This document shows positions 17,987-25,257 of a DNA stretch of 64,000 bases, one piece after another. Under the pieces are notes generated by a model. The model was not told the origin of the DNA. It did no database searches and saw only the letters and a list, made by a program, of their open reading frames with translations. The stretch's first letter is position 1. Each line of letters starts with the position of its first letter. The stretch spans positions 1,054,001-1,118,000 of the forward strand of contig NZ_CP063196.1 in the NCBI RefSeq assembly GCF_003574835.2. Direction: 5' to 3'. Position numbers and translations under genes: made by a program. The DNA is from Thermobifida halotolerans. Lineage in GTDB: Bacteria; Actinomycetota; Actinomycetes; Streptosporangiales; Streptosporangiaceae.

Positions 17987-19152
17987 GCCGGGCAGAAGAA
18001 GTCCCCGCCTTTCAGGGCGGGGAGGACGTCAAGTCCGAAACCCCCGCGTCCCCCGCCGCACTCGGCGACACCGAGGCCGCCCTCCTGTGCGACCAGGCCC
18101 GGGACCTGGCCGAGGCGGGGCACCTGGAACGCGCGGCCGCGCGGTACGAGCGCGTGGTGGCCCAGGCCGGACCCCGACACCGGGCGCGGGCCGCGCTGGG
18201 GCTGGCCGTGGTGCGCGAGCGGAGCGGCGACACCGCCGCCGCGCGGCGCGCCGACGAGACCGCGATCGCCACCGAAGACACGGAGTTCGCGCCGCGCGCC
18301 GCCTACCACCTGGCGCTGCTGTGCGAGGGCGAGGGAGACGCCGAGGCGGCGGCCGACGCCTGGCGCACCGTGCTGGCCCTCGGCAACGAGCGCTACCTGG
18401 CGGTGGCCCACCACGGGCTGGCGCGGCTGGCCGAGTCGCGCGGTGACCGCGACGCCGCGCGCGGCCACTGGCAGCGGGCGCTGGACGCGCCCGCAGACCC
18501 CGAGACGGTGGCCGAGGCGGCCCGCGACCACGCCGAGCGGCTGCTGGAGCGCGGCGCGGTCGCCGAGGCCGCCGAAGCCGTCTCTCGGGGGCTGGCGGCT
18601 CGGGAGACGCCCGCGCTGCGGGTGCTGCTGGGCGCGCTGCACGTGGAGCGGGCCATCGCCGAGTTCGACGCGGCCCTGTCGGACGGTTCCGGAGCGCTCG
18701 ACCCGGACAGCGCGGCGGTCGCCCACGAGCTGCTGGCGCGGCTGCTCGCCGTGCGCGGCGACGCGGAGACGGCCGAGCGCGTGTGGCACGGCGGCCTGAC
18801 GCACCGCGACGGCGAGGTCGCCGCGCTGGTCCGCGCGCGGCTGCGGCGCGGCTTCCTGGAGCCCGACCCCGAGACCGCCGAGCGGACCGGCGAGGCCGAG
18901 TCCTGGTGGGACCCCTACCTGGAGGCGGCGGTGGCCTCCGACAGCGCGCCGCTGCTCGCCGGGGAGTTGTTCGTGGCCCTCAGCCGGATGCACGCCCTGC
19001 TGGCGGTGCGGCAGGCGGACGGGGCCGCCTCCGCGACGGAACTGCGCGCCGCGCTCGCCGGGGCGCTGCGGGTGGGAGACGACTACGTGTGGGGCCGCGC
19101 GCTCCACGACGACCTCCGCGGGCGGCTGCGCCGCGCCGACGGCTCCGCCTGA
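17983..19152 (+). CDS. Tetratricopeptide-repeat protein with IS-derived N-terminus
   Basis: A 389-residue, Ala-rich helical protein with repeating TPR-like pairs (DLAEAGHLERAAARYERVV, then GDRDAARGHWQRAL and others), no signal peptide. TPR folds mediate protein contacts; no partner is evident. The first ~17 residues (MSRAEEVPAFQGGEDVK) are translated from the IS605 right end, and no other start lies between the IS end and the TPR domain until well inside it, so the insertion appears to have supplied the start codon. ggag lies 6 bases before the ATG and the start overlaps the tnpB stop, giving coupled translation. The gene's native start was probably lost. Confidence 0.75.
   Translation: MSRAEEVPAFQGGEDVKSETPASPAALGDTEAALLCDQARDLAEAGHLERAAARYERVVAQAGPRHRARAALGLAVVRERSGDTAAARRADETAIATEDTEFAPRAAYHLALLCEGEGDAEAAADAWRTVLALGNERYLAVAHHGLARLAESRGDRDAARGHWQRALDAPADPETVAEAARDHAERLLERGAVAEAAEAVSRGLAARETPALRVLLGALHVERAIAEFDAALSDGSGALDPDSAAVAHELLARLLAVRGDAETAERVWHGGLTHRDGEVAALVRARLRRGFLEPDPETAERTGEAESWWDPYLEAAVASDSAPLLAGELFVALSRMHALLAVRQADGAASATELRAALAGALRVGDDYVWGRALHDDLRGRLRRADGSA
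17998..18032 (+). ncRNA. IS605 right end, possible 3' end of a TnpB guide RNA (omegaRNA)
   Basis: In active IS605-family elements the conserved right end forms the scaffold of the TnpB-associated RNA and the bases immediately downstream act as guide. The right-end hairpin and terminal TCAA are intact here. The would-be guide (starting at 18033) is the coding sequence of the TPR gene. With TnpB reduced to fragments, function in cis is unlikely. Confidence 0.4.
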
Positions 19153-19161
19153 TCCGGCGGC

Positions 19162-19584
19162 TCAGCCGCGCACCGCGTGGTAGATCATCGCCGCGACGTA
19201 GGAGACGCCGCCGACGAAGCCCAGGAAGGCGAAGGTCATCGTGGCGGCATGGTCGGTGATCAGGCCGTAGCAGAAGCCGCCCACGACCGTGAGGGCCATC
19301 ACGTGGCCGACGAAGGCCGCGGCCCTGGAGTGGACCGAGCGCTGGCGCTCGTCGATCGCCGAGCCGCGCAGCAGGTCGGCGGCCTCGAACCGGCGGGACA
19401 GCACCACCAGGGCGACCGCGTAGCCGACCATGACGGCCAGCACCGCCGCGGCCAGGCCGGGCTCGCCGCGCAGCGCCACCGGGACGGCCAGCAGCAGTCC
19501 CAGAGCCACGGAGGTCCCGGGGACGAGCCAGCCGCCCGCGGGCGGGGACGTGTCAGGCCGACGTCGCCTGTTCTTCGTCTGCAT
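19162..19584 (-). CDS. Four-helix integral membrane protein
   Basis: A 140-residue protein with a basic N-terminus (MQTKNRRRRPD) and about four hydrophobic segments (GTSVALGLLLAVPVAL, AVLAVMVGYAVALVVLS, HVMALTVVGGFCYGLI, MTFAFLGFVGGVSYVAA). Between helices two and three lies ADLLRGSAIDERQRSVHSRA, a pattern shared by small membrane proteins encoded next to XRE regulators. ATG at 19584 has ggaggag upstream. It overlaps the end of the XRE gene by ~30 bases, so the two form one operon. Confidence 0.75.
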   Translation of the reverse strand: MQTKNRRRRPDTSPPAGGWLVPGTSVALGLLLAVPVALRGEPGLAAAVLAVMVGYAVALVVLSRRFEAADLLRGSAIDERQRSVHSRAAAFVGHVMALTVVGGFCYGLITDHAATMTFAFLGFVGGVSYVAAMIYHAVRG

Positions 19585-19765
19585 GGAAGATCTCCTCCAC
19601 GGGTCGTCGGAAGAGGCGCGCGATGCGGATCGCCAGCGGCAGCGAGGGGTCGTAGCGGCCCTTCTCGATGGCGTTGACCGTCTGCCGTGAGACCCCGAGC
19701 CGTTCGCCGAGGGCCTGCTGGGACCAGCCCCGCGCGGTGCGCAACGCGCGAACGTCGTTGTCCAT
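19553..19765 (-). CDS. XRE-family helix-turn-helix regulator
   Basis: A 70-residue Cro/CI-type regulator that is almost only the DNA-binding domain: MDNDVRALRTARGWSQQALG, then ERLGVSRQTVNAIEKGRYDPSL, followed by LPLAIRIARLFRRPVEEIF. Such short regulators paired with a membrane protein are common in Gram-positives. The ATG at 19765 is preferred (gggagagg upstream) to longer starts that would extend into the operator. Probable autoregulator through the inverted repeat just upstream. Confidence 0.85.
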   Translation of the reverse strand: MDNDVRALRTARGWSQQALGERLGVSRQTVNAIEKGRYDPSLPLAIRIARLFRRPVEEIFHADEEQATSA

Positions 19766-19776
19766 TCCTCTCCCTG

Positions 19777-19827
19777 TGTCAAGCTTCCTTAACATGGAAA
19801 GTAGGCTTGACATCCCGTGGTGTCAAG
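19777..19827 (-). promoter_or_regulatory. Operator-like repeats upstream of the XRE gene
   Basis: tgtcaagc (19777-19784) and gcttgaca (19805-19812) form an inverted repeat with half-sites about 28 bases apart centre to centre; a third tgtcaag copy lies at 19821-19827, inside the end of the neighbouring nfi gene. On the minus strand ttgaca doubles as a -35-like element. A fitting binding site for the XRE protein. Confidence 0.5.
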
Positions 19828-20527
19828 GGTGTTTTCCATCGGGGGTGGCCGCCAGCTCCCTCCGGGACAACCGGTCGGCGCGGCGGATCGGCTCGCAGAT
19901 CCGGTACCTCGGGGACAGGCGCAGCACCAGCGCGCAGGCGGAGTCCAGGTCCACGCGGTGCCCGACGGAGACGTACACCGGTTTGACGCCGTCCTGGACC
20001 CGCAGGCAGCGCCCCACCACCTCGCCGCCGTCGACCAGGTCGGCAGCCGACCCGCGGGCGGGACCGGGCTCGGCACAGCGGCCCACGAACGCGGTCTTGG
20101 CCACGCCGAGCACCGGCCGGTCCAGCAGCACGCCCAGGTGGCAGGCGAGCCCGAACCGGCGCGGATGCGCCAGCCCGTAGCCGTCGCAGACGTAGACGTC
20201 GGGCTCGACGTCCAGCCGCTCCAGCACGGTCAGCAGCGGCGGCAGCTCCCGGAACGCGAGCAGTCCGGGAACGTAGGGGAAGGACGGCGCGGCCCGCACG
20301 GTGGCCTGTGCCACGACCTCCAGCGTCGCGGCGTCCAGCACGGCCGCGGCCGCCACCAGTTCGGTCGCGCCGTAGCTGACGTCCAGTCCCGCCACCAGCC
20401 GCACCCCGCCGGGGTCGAGCGGTTCGGTCCGCACCCGGGGGGCCAGCCGGTCCTGCACAGCGCGCGCCTCGGACGGGTCGGAGGGCCGGAGTTCCTCCCG
20501 GGCCGGTTCCGGAAACACATGCGGCAT
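19823..20527 (-). CDS. nfi: Endonuclease V (deoxyinosine 3'-endonuclease)
   Basis: A 234-residue repair nuclease that nicks DNA one base 3' of deoxyinosine. The family residues are visible: Asp in VAGLDVSYG, Glu in YVPGLLAFRELP, Asp in YVCDGYGLAHPRRFGLA and the late SVGHRVDLDSA histidine. The KTAFVGR segment matches the family's DNA-contact region. ATG 20527 starts MPHVFPEP. It is a single gene, transcribed towards the XRE operon. Confidence 0.92.
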   Translation of the reverse strand: MPHVFPEPAREELRPSDPSEARAVQDRLAPRVRTEPLDPGGVRLVAGLDVSYGATELVAAAAVLDAATLEVVAQATVRAAPSFPYVPGLLAFRELPPLLTVLERLDVEPDVYVCDGYGLAHPRRFGLACHLGVLLDRPVLGVAKTAFVGRCAEPGPARGSAADLVDGGEVVGRCLRVQDGVKPVYVSVGHRVDLDSACALVLRLSPRYRICEPIRRADRLSRRELAATPDGKHP

Positions 20528-20564
20528 GGACGCATCCCCTCGGATCGCTGGGCGGACGACCTGT

Positions 20565-21128
20565 TCAGCCTGCCACGCCCTCGCGGTCCGCCGCGCGCCG
20601 GGAGGGCGGCAGCGCCGCCACGCAGTCCCAGCCGAAGACCACGGTGTTGATGACCGTGAACACCGCGAGCGGGGGAAGAACCCCGACAGCGCCGCGGTGC
20701 GCTCGGGGTCGCCGACGAACCGGACCGGGCCGCCGAGCACGGCCGCGCCCACCCCGGCGGCGACCGGTCCGCGCAGCCACGCCACCGTCCCGCGGCGGAG
20801 GGCGGGCAGCCCCGACCGGGGGGCTTTCGGCGGCGGGGGACCGCCCGCGAGGCGGTGCGCGAACCGCGTCGGCCCACGCGACCACGCTGTGCCCGTAGGC
20901 CGCGGTGAAGCCCGGGTCCAACGCGCCGAGCCCGTGGCCGGCGTCGGCGTGGCCGCCCGCCTTCAGGTGCCCGGCGATGATCAGCAGCAGTATCACGTCC
21001 AGCACCGGGACCAGTAGGAGCAGCACGGTGCTCGACCGGCGCATGCGCAGCAGGCGGCGTGCGCCCGGTCCGCCCAGCAGCAGGACCCAGAACAGCACTT
21101 CGCAGGCCAGGATCGCGGTGACGATCAT
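20565..21128 (-). pseudogene. Frameshifted small integral membrane protein gene
   Basis: The minus-strand frame starts MIVTAILACEVLFWVLLLGG and continues through LVPVLDVILLLIIAGHL to YGHSVVAWADAV. From about 20865 the meaningful sequence moves to another frame (FAHRLAGGPPPPKAPRSG, then VAWLRGPVAAGVGAAVLGG and FVGDPERTAALSG); near 20675, at a ccccc run, it returns to the first frame (PLAVFTVINTVVFGWDCV). Joined, the three pieces resemble known ~180-residue actinobacterial membrane proteins with four helices. Two compensating frameshifts mean either a true pseudogene or sequencing errors. Confidence 0.6.
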
Positions 21129-21224
21129 GGGCTCCCTCGCGGGTCCGTTGTCCGCGCGAGGAAGGAGCGGGCGTACTGCTTTCGGATGACGCGGCCGTGG
21201 ACGGGGCCGTGCTGAGATGGGAGC

Positions 21225-22463
21225 GTGCGACAGGCCCGGGTGGAGTTACTGGACCGCGAGGCGCTGGGCGGTCTCTCGCGGCTGGGCAGCCTGCTGTGGG
21301 CGGCGGCCAACCTGGCGGTGGGACTGCTGCTGTGGGTCCTGGGGGTGTTCGTGCACCGGGACGGGGTCGATCCGCGCTGGCTGCTGGTCCCCCTGACGGT
21401 GGTGTGCGCGGCTCTGCCGCTGCGGCGCACCCGCCCCGGGACCGGGCTGGCGGTGGCCACGGCGGGGCTGGCCGTGGACGCGGCGGTGCTGGGACCGTCG
21501 GTGTGGCCGGTGGTCGTCTACGGCGACCTGCTGTACGCGGCGGCGGTGTGGGGCGGCTCCCGACTCGTCCACGGGGTGGTCGCCGCGGTCACCGCGGGCG
21601 GCGTGGCGACGCTGGGCCTCGGCGGTTTCCTGGTCCGCTCCATGCTGGTCGCCGACGGCCTGCTCGGGCTGCTGCAACTGATCGGCCTCTACACCCTGGT
21701 GTTCGTCACACCGCTGACGGGCGGGCTGAGCGTGCGCGCCCACCGGGCACGGGCCGAGCTGGAACGCCAGCGGGCCGCCCAGATCGCGCGGCTGGCCGAA
21801 CTGGACCGGGCCAACGCGGTCGCGGCGGAGCGTGCGCGGATGGCTCGCGAACTGCACGACGTCGTCGCCAACCACCTCAGCGCGGTGGCCGTGCAGTCCA
21901 CCGCGGCGCTGGCGCTGCGCGACTTCGACCCCGAGCGGGTGCGCGGCGTGCTGCGGGTGGTACGGGACAACAGCGTGCGGGGGCTGGCGGAGATGCGCCG
22001 GATGATCGAGGTGCTGCGCGCGGGGGACCGCCCGGATCCGGAACCGGTCGCCCCCCGACTGGGCGAGGCCGGTCGGCTGGTCGCCGTCGCGCGGGACGCG
22101 GGTCTCGACGTGGTGCTCGACGGTGTGGAGGACGTCGGTGAGCTGCCCGCGCGGGTGGACGCGGCGGCCTACCGGATCGTGCAGGAGTGCCTGACCAACG
22201 CGCTGCGCTACGCCGCGCCCCAACGGGTCCGGATCGTGGTGGGCCGCGCGGGCGCGTCCGATGGTGCGGTCGGGCTTCTGGTGGTGGAGGCGGTCAATCC
22301 GGTCGCGGAGTCGGCGCAGCACGCCGTGCCCGAGGGGCTGGGCGCGGGCGCGGGACTGGCCGGGATGCGGGAGCGGGCCGCGCTGCTGGGCGGCCGTCTC
22401 CGCGCGGGGCCCGACGGCGACGGGAGTTGGCGGGTGCGCGCCGAGTTGCCGGTCGAGCCGTGA
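21225..22463 (+). CDS. NarL-type sensor histidine kinase
   Basis: A 412-residue membrane kinase. About five or six hydrophobic segments fill residues 15-165; the dimerisation/phosphoacceptor motif of the HisKA_3 class is ERARMARELHDVV with His211; the ATPase part has the N-box QECLTNALRYA and a GLAGMRERAALLGG C-terminal stretch. No extracytoplasmic sensor domain is seen, so the signal is probably sensed in the membrane. GTG at 21225 is the start taken; GTG at 21240 is possible. The response regulator gene follows after 27 bases. Confidence 0.88.
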   Translation: MRQARVELLDREALGGLSRLGSLLWAAANLAVGLLLWVLGVFVHRDGVDPRWLLVPLTVVCAALPLRRTRPGTGLAVATAGLAVDAAVLGPSVWPVVVYGDLLYAAAVWGGSRLVHGVVAAVTAGGVATLGLGGFLVRSMLVADGLLGLLQLIGLYTLVFVTPLTGGLSVRAHRARAELERQRAAQIARLAELDRANAVAAERARMARELHDVVANHLSAVAVQSTAALALRDFDPERVRGVLRVVRDNSVRGLAEMRRMIEVLRAGDRPDPEPVAPRLGEAGRLVAVARDAGLDVVLDGVEDVGELPARVDAAAYRIVQECLTNALRYAAPQRVRIVVGRAGASDGAVGLLVVEAVNPVAESAQHAVPEGLGAGAGLAGMRERAALLGGRLRAGPDGDGSWRVRAELPVEP

Positions 22464-22490
22464 CGCGGTGCAGAGGACAGGGGAGGACAC

Positions 22491-23132
22491 GTGGTCAGGG
22501 TCGTGGTGGCCGAGGACCAGGCGGCGGTGCGCGCGGGGCTGGTGATGATCCTGGGGACCGATCCCGACATCACCGTGGTGGCCGAGGCCGCCGACGGGCA
22601 GCGGGCCGTGGAGGCGGCCCTGCGCCTGCGGCCCGACGTGGTGCTCATGGACGTGCGCATGCCCCGCAGGGACGGCATCTCCGCCACCCGGGAGCTCGCC
22701 GCGGCGGGGGTGGACGTGCTCGTGCTGACCACGTTCGACCTGGACGAGTACGTGTTCGGGGCGCTGCGCGCGGGCGCGGCGGGGTTCTTGCTCAAGGACG
22801 TGGAGGCCGCCGACCTGGTCGAGGCGGTGCGCACGGTCGCGCGCGGCGAGGGGATGATCGCGCCGTCGGTGACCCGCAGGCTCATCCGCGAGTTCGCCGG
22901 GACCCGGCCGCGGCGGGAGGAGGTGGACCCGGCACTGCTGGACCGGCTCACCGGTCGCGAGCGCGAGGTGCTGGCCCGTGTCGGCGAGGGGCTGTCCAAC
23001 CAGCAGATCGCGCGCCGCCTGCACATCACCGAGACCACCGTCAAGACCCACGTCAGCCGTATCCTGACCAAACTCGGCCTGCGCAGCCGGGTGCAGGCGG
23101 CCATCCTCGCCCGGGAGGCCGGGCTGCGCTGA
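22491..23132 (+). CDS. NarL/LuxR-family response regulator
   Basis: A 213-residue receiver-plus-LuxR-HTH protein. The phosphoacceptor is Asp54 in VVLMDVRMPRRDG; acidic pocket residues are in VVAEDQ; the output domain is LTGREREVLARVGEGLSNQQ and ARRLHITETTVKTHVSRI. It has ggggagg before the GTG. It is cotranscribed with the kinase. Targets are not evident; no ABC transporter pair of the usual type lies next to it. Confidence 0.92.
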   Translation: MVRVVVAEDQAAVRAGLVMILGTDPDITVVAEAADGQRAVEAALRLRPDVVLMDVRMPRRDGISATRELAAAGVDVLVLTTFDLDEYVFGALRAGAAGFLLKDVEAADLVEAVRTVARGEGMIAPSVTRRLIREFAGTRPRREEVDPALLDRLTGREREVLARVGEGLSNQQIARRLHITETTVKTHVSRILTKLGLRSRVQAAILAREAGLR

Positions 23133-23172
23133 GCCGCGCGGCCCGCTCCCCGGGGCGGTCCGCGCGGGCGGG

Positions 23173-23835
23173 TCAGCGGCGGGCGGTCAGACCGGTCAGG
23201 AGCGCGTCGAGGCCCTCGGCGAAGACGCGGTCGTGGTCGGTCTCGACGTCGCGCAGGGACGCGACGGTGGGGAAGCGCCCGTCGATCACCGCGGGTTCGC
23301 GGCTGGGCAGCCCCTCGTCGCGGACCTGGTGCACCACCGCGCCGATCACGTAGGAGTCGAGGGCCGCCGCCGCGCCGGGAACCGCCTGCGGGGGCAGACC
23401 CGCCTCGGTGAACGCCGCGTAGTGCAGTTCGGTGGCGCGCAGGGCCGCGACGGTGTCGGGACGGCGGTGGATCATCAGCGGCAGGGCGCCCGAGTGGCGC
23501 AGCAGCGCGGCGCGGTAGTCGTGCGCCCAGTCACGCAGCCGCTGGTCCCAGGGGCGCTCGTCGGGTCCGGGGTCCTGCGCCTCCTCTTCGGTCTCCTCCG
23601 CGGACTCCGCGCCGTCGGGCGAGGCGGCGCGGGTGGGATCGCTGATGTACTCCACGATCGCGCCGAACAGCTGCTCCTTGCCCAGCGGGAAGTGGTGGTA
23701 GATCGCCATCGCCTCGACCTTGAGGGCGTCGCCCAGGCGGCGCATGGTGAGGTTGCGCAGCCCCAGGCCGTCGATGATGCGCAGGGCCTCGGTGACGATG
23801 AGTTCGGCGCTGAGGCCGGCGTTGTTTCGGCTCAC
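23173..23835 (-). CDS. TetR-family regulator
   Basis: A 220-residue regulator with an N-terminal HTH (VTEALRIIDGLGLRNLTMRR, then LGDALKVEAMAIYHHF) and an effector domain of the TetR_C type (LRDWAHDYRAALLRHSGALP). Residues 75-95 are an acidic linker (EETEEEAQDPGPDE) unusual for the family. It converges with the two-component genes and is divergent from the next gene; the intergenic segment 23836-23950 may carry its operator. No target transporter is adjacent. Confidence 0.88.
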   Translation of the reverse strand: MSRNNAGLSAELIVTEALRIIDGLGLRNLTMRRLGDALKVEAMAIYHHFPLGKEQLFGAIVEYISDPTRAASPDGAESAEETEEEAQDPGPDERPWDQRLRDWAHDYRAALLRHSGALPLMIHRRPDTVAALRATELHYAAFTEAGLPPQAVPGAAAALDSYVIGAVVHQVRDEGLPSREPAVIDGRFPTVASLRDVETDHDRVFAEGLDALLTGLTARR

Positions 23836-23950
23836 ACCGCCATCTTAGACTTACCGCGTAAAGTCGGATGCGGATTGGTGCGAGGGTGTCGGAGAACGAT
23901 CACCGGACCCCTCTAGAGTTGTCCCTAGCCATCCGAGACAAGGAGCGAGC

Positions 23951-24346
23951 ATGGTGCTGGGAGCCCGCAGGGTCAAAGCAGAGGCGCGTGCGCGGTACGC
24001 CGAGGACGTCGAGCAGGCGGAGCGGCTGCCGGAGTTGCTCGAGGCGGCGCGCGGGGCCGAGGAGGAACTGGCGCGGGCCCGCGGGGCCGGTGCCGACGTG
24101 GCACAACTGCACCGGCTGGGAGTCGCCTACGACGCCGCGCTCACCGACGCGATGCGCGCCGCCTACGCGCGTCAGCGCGTGCTGGTCGGCGTGCGCGGCT
24201 ACGAGGACCGCATCTACCGGCGGCGCAGGCTGGCCCGGCCCGAGGTCAGGGAGGCCACCGAACTCGCCGAGCGCCTGCTGACCCTGCGGGAGCGGCACCG
24301 GCTGCACGGCATCGAGCGGGTTCCGCGCAGCCCCGTGGCAGCCTGA
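23951..24346 (+). CDS. Hypothetical helical protein (131 aa)
   Basis: A charged Ala/Arg/Glu-rich protein predicted to be a long helical hairpin (RLPELLEAARGAEEELARAR, then RRLARPEVREATELAERLL). No catalytic motif or membrane segment is seen and I do not recognise the family. A strong Shine-Dalgarno (aaggagcgagc) precedes ATG. It is 13 bases ahead of the GntR gene and so probably in the same operon; it may be regulated by it. Confidence 0.65.
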   Translation: MVLGARRVKAEARARYAEDVEQAERLPELLEAARGAEEELARARGAGADVAQLHRLGVAYDAALTDAMRAAYARQRVLVGVRGYEDRIYRRRRLARPEVREATELAERLLTLRERHRLHGIERVPRSPVAA

Positions 24347-24359
24347 GGGAAGGGATGCC

Positions 24360-24725
24360 ATGGCGACGGACTTCGTACGCATCGATCCGTCCTCGAAGGT
24401 CCCGCCGTACGAGCAGATCCGCGCGGCGGTCGCCAACGCCGCCGCCACCGGTCGGCTGCCCGTCGGCTACAAACTGCCCACGGTGCGCGCCCTGGCCGGT
24501 GAACTGTCGGTGGCGGTCAACACCGCGGCACGCGCCTACCGGGAACTGGAGCAGGCGGGGGTGGTCGAGACCCGGGGCCGTTCGGGCACCTTCATCGCGG
24601 CGGGCGGCGACCGGCAGCGCGCCGAGGCGCTGGCCGCCGCGCGCCGCTACGCCGAGACCGTCTCCCGGCTGGGTATTGCCCGTGAGGAGGCCGTCGCCAT
24701 CGTCCGCGCCGTGTTGCACGGCTGA
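24360..24725 (+). CDS. GntR-family regulator, YtrA-like short form
   Basis: A 121-residue regulator consisting of the GntR winged helix (PPYEQIRAAVANAAATGRLP, then LPTVRALAGELSVAVNTAARA and YRELEQAGVVETRGRSGTF) and a short helical tail, the form called YtrA-type. Such proteins often sit with ABC-transporter genes, but here only the 131-residue helical protein is linked. gggaaggg lies before the ATG. Confidence 0.9.
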   Translation: MATDFVRIDPSSKVPPYEQIRAAVANAAATGRLPVGYKLPTVRALAGELSVAVNTAARAYRELEQAGVVETRGRSGTFIAAGGDRQRAEALAAARRYAETVSRLGIAREEAVAIVRAVLHG

Positions 24726-24730
24726 GCTGG

Positions 24731-25084
24731 TCAGTCGCTGACGCTGCGCGCCACGACGAAGTAGAGCATGAGAACACCGACCCAGGCGACCAGCATTCCG
24801 GCGGAGCCCGCTATACCCGCGCCGATCGCGGTGAGCGGGACGGCCACGCCCAGCGAGACGATCGCCATGACCATGCGCACGGTGTTGCCCCGCACCCCCC
24901 TGCCGTTGGGCAGGGCCCCGGCCTGGATCCGCGCGTCGATCTGGGCGCTGACCTGCTGGGCGATGGTCTGGTCGAGGCGCTCGGCGAGCGCGGAGGCCAC
25001 GGCGTCGTCGTAGTCGGGGCCGAGTTCGCGGCTGGTCTTCAACGAGGCGGCGATCTCGTCGCGGGGGACAGGCTCGGTGCTCAT
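24731..25084 (-). CDS. Membrane protein with cytoplasmic N-terminal domain (117 aa)
   Basis: Residues 1-65 are polar (MSTEPVPRDEIAASLKTSRE, ELGPDYDDAVASALAERLD); two hydrophobic segments follow (VMAIVSLGVAVPLTAIGAGI and GMLVAWVGVLMLYFVVA). Similar proteins are common and uncharacterised in streptomycetes and relatives. It converges with the GntR gene (6 bases apart). Start ATG 25084 is preferred to a start six codons up. Confidence 0.7.
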   Translation of the reverse strand: MSTEPVPRDEIAASLKTSRELGPDYDDAVASALAERLDQTIAQQVSAQIDARIQAGALPNGRGVRGNTVRMVMAIVSLGVAVPLTAIGAGIAGSAGMLVAWVGVLMLYFVVARSVSD

Positions 25085-25196
25085 GCGTCCAGTATCGGCC
25101 ACCGCGGCACGGGGTGCCCAGGGCGGGCGGGGAATTCGGGGACGATTCAGGGAGATCCCTGATCAGCGCGTCCCGGGCGGTACGGCCCGAAACCGC

Positions 25197-25240
25197 GTCG
25201 CGGCTCCGACACACCGTCCCCGAGGTGTGGGAGCCGCGAC
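25197..25240 (-). terminator. Stem-loop after the sigma-factor gene
   Basis: Arms gtcgcggctcc (25197-25207) and ggagccgcgac (25230-25240), with an inner acacc/ggtgt stem, lie 18 bases past the sigma-factor stop on the minus strand. Confidence 0.7.
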
Positions 25241-25257
25241 GTGCGGGGCGGGCCGGG

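Larger units (their letters stand above)
17203..18032 (+). mobile_element. IS200/IS605-type remnant (tnpB derivative, antitoxin gene and both hairpins)
   Basis: The region is bounded by two similar hairpins: ccccgtccctcagggcgggg at 17203-17222 and ccccgcctttcagggcgggg at 18003-18022. The right one, followed by aggacg and tcaa at 18029-18032, is the typical right end of IS605-family elements (right cleavage at TCAA). Inside are a doubly deleted tnpB and, on the other strand, a Phd/YefM antitoxin gene. No TnpA transposase gene is present, so it could only be moved by a helper. The left hairpin may instead be the terminator of the Uma2 gene or the right end of another copy; the left boundary is therefore uncertain. 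Confidence 0.65.

Noticed and set aside
17420-18032. A functional TnpB nuclease or a nuclease-dead TnpB repressor (TldR) system
   Set aside because: Nearly all of the RuvC and the zinc-finger parts are deleted, including the parts needed to hold the guide RNA.
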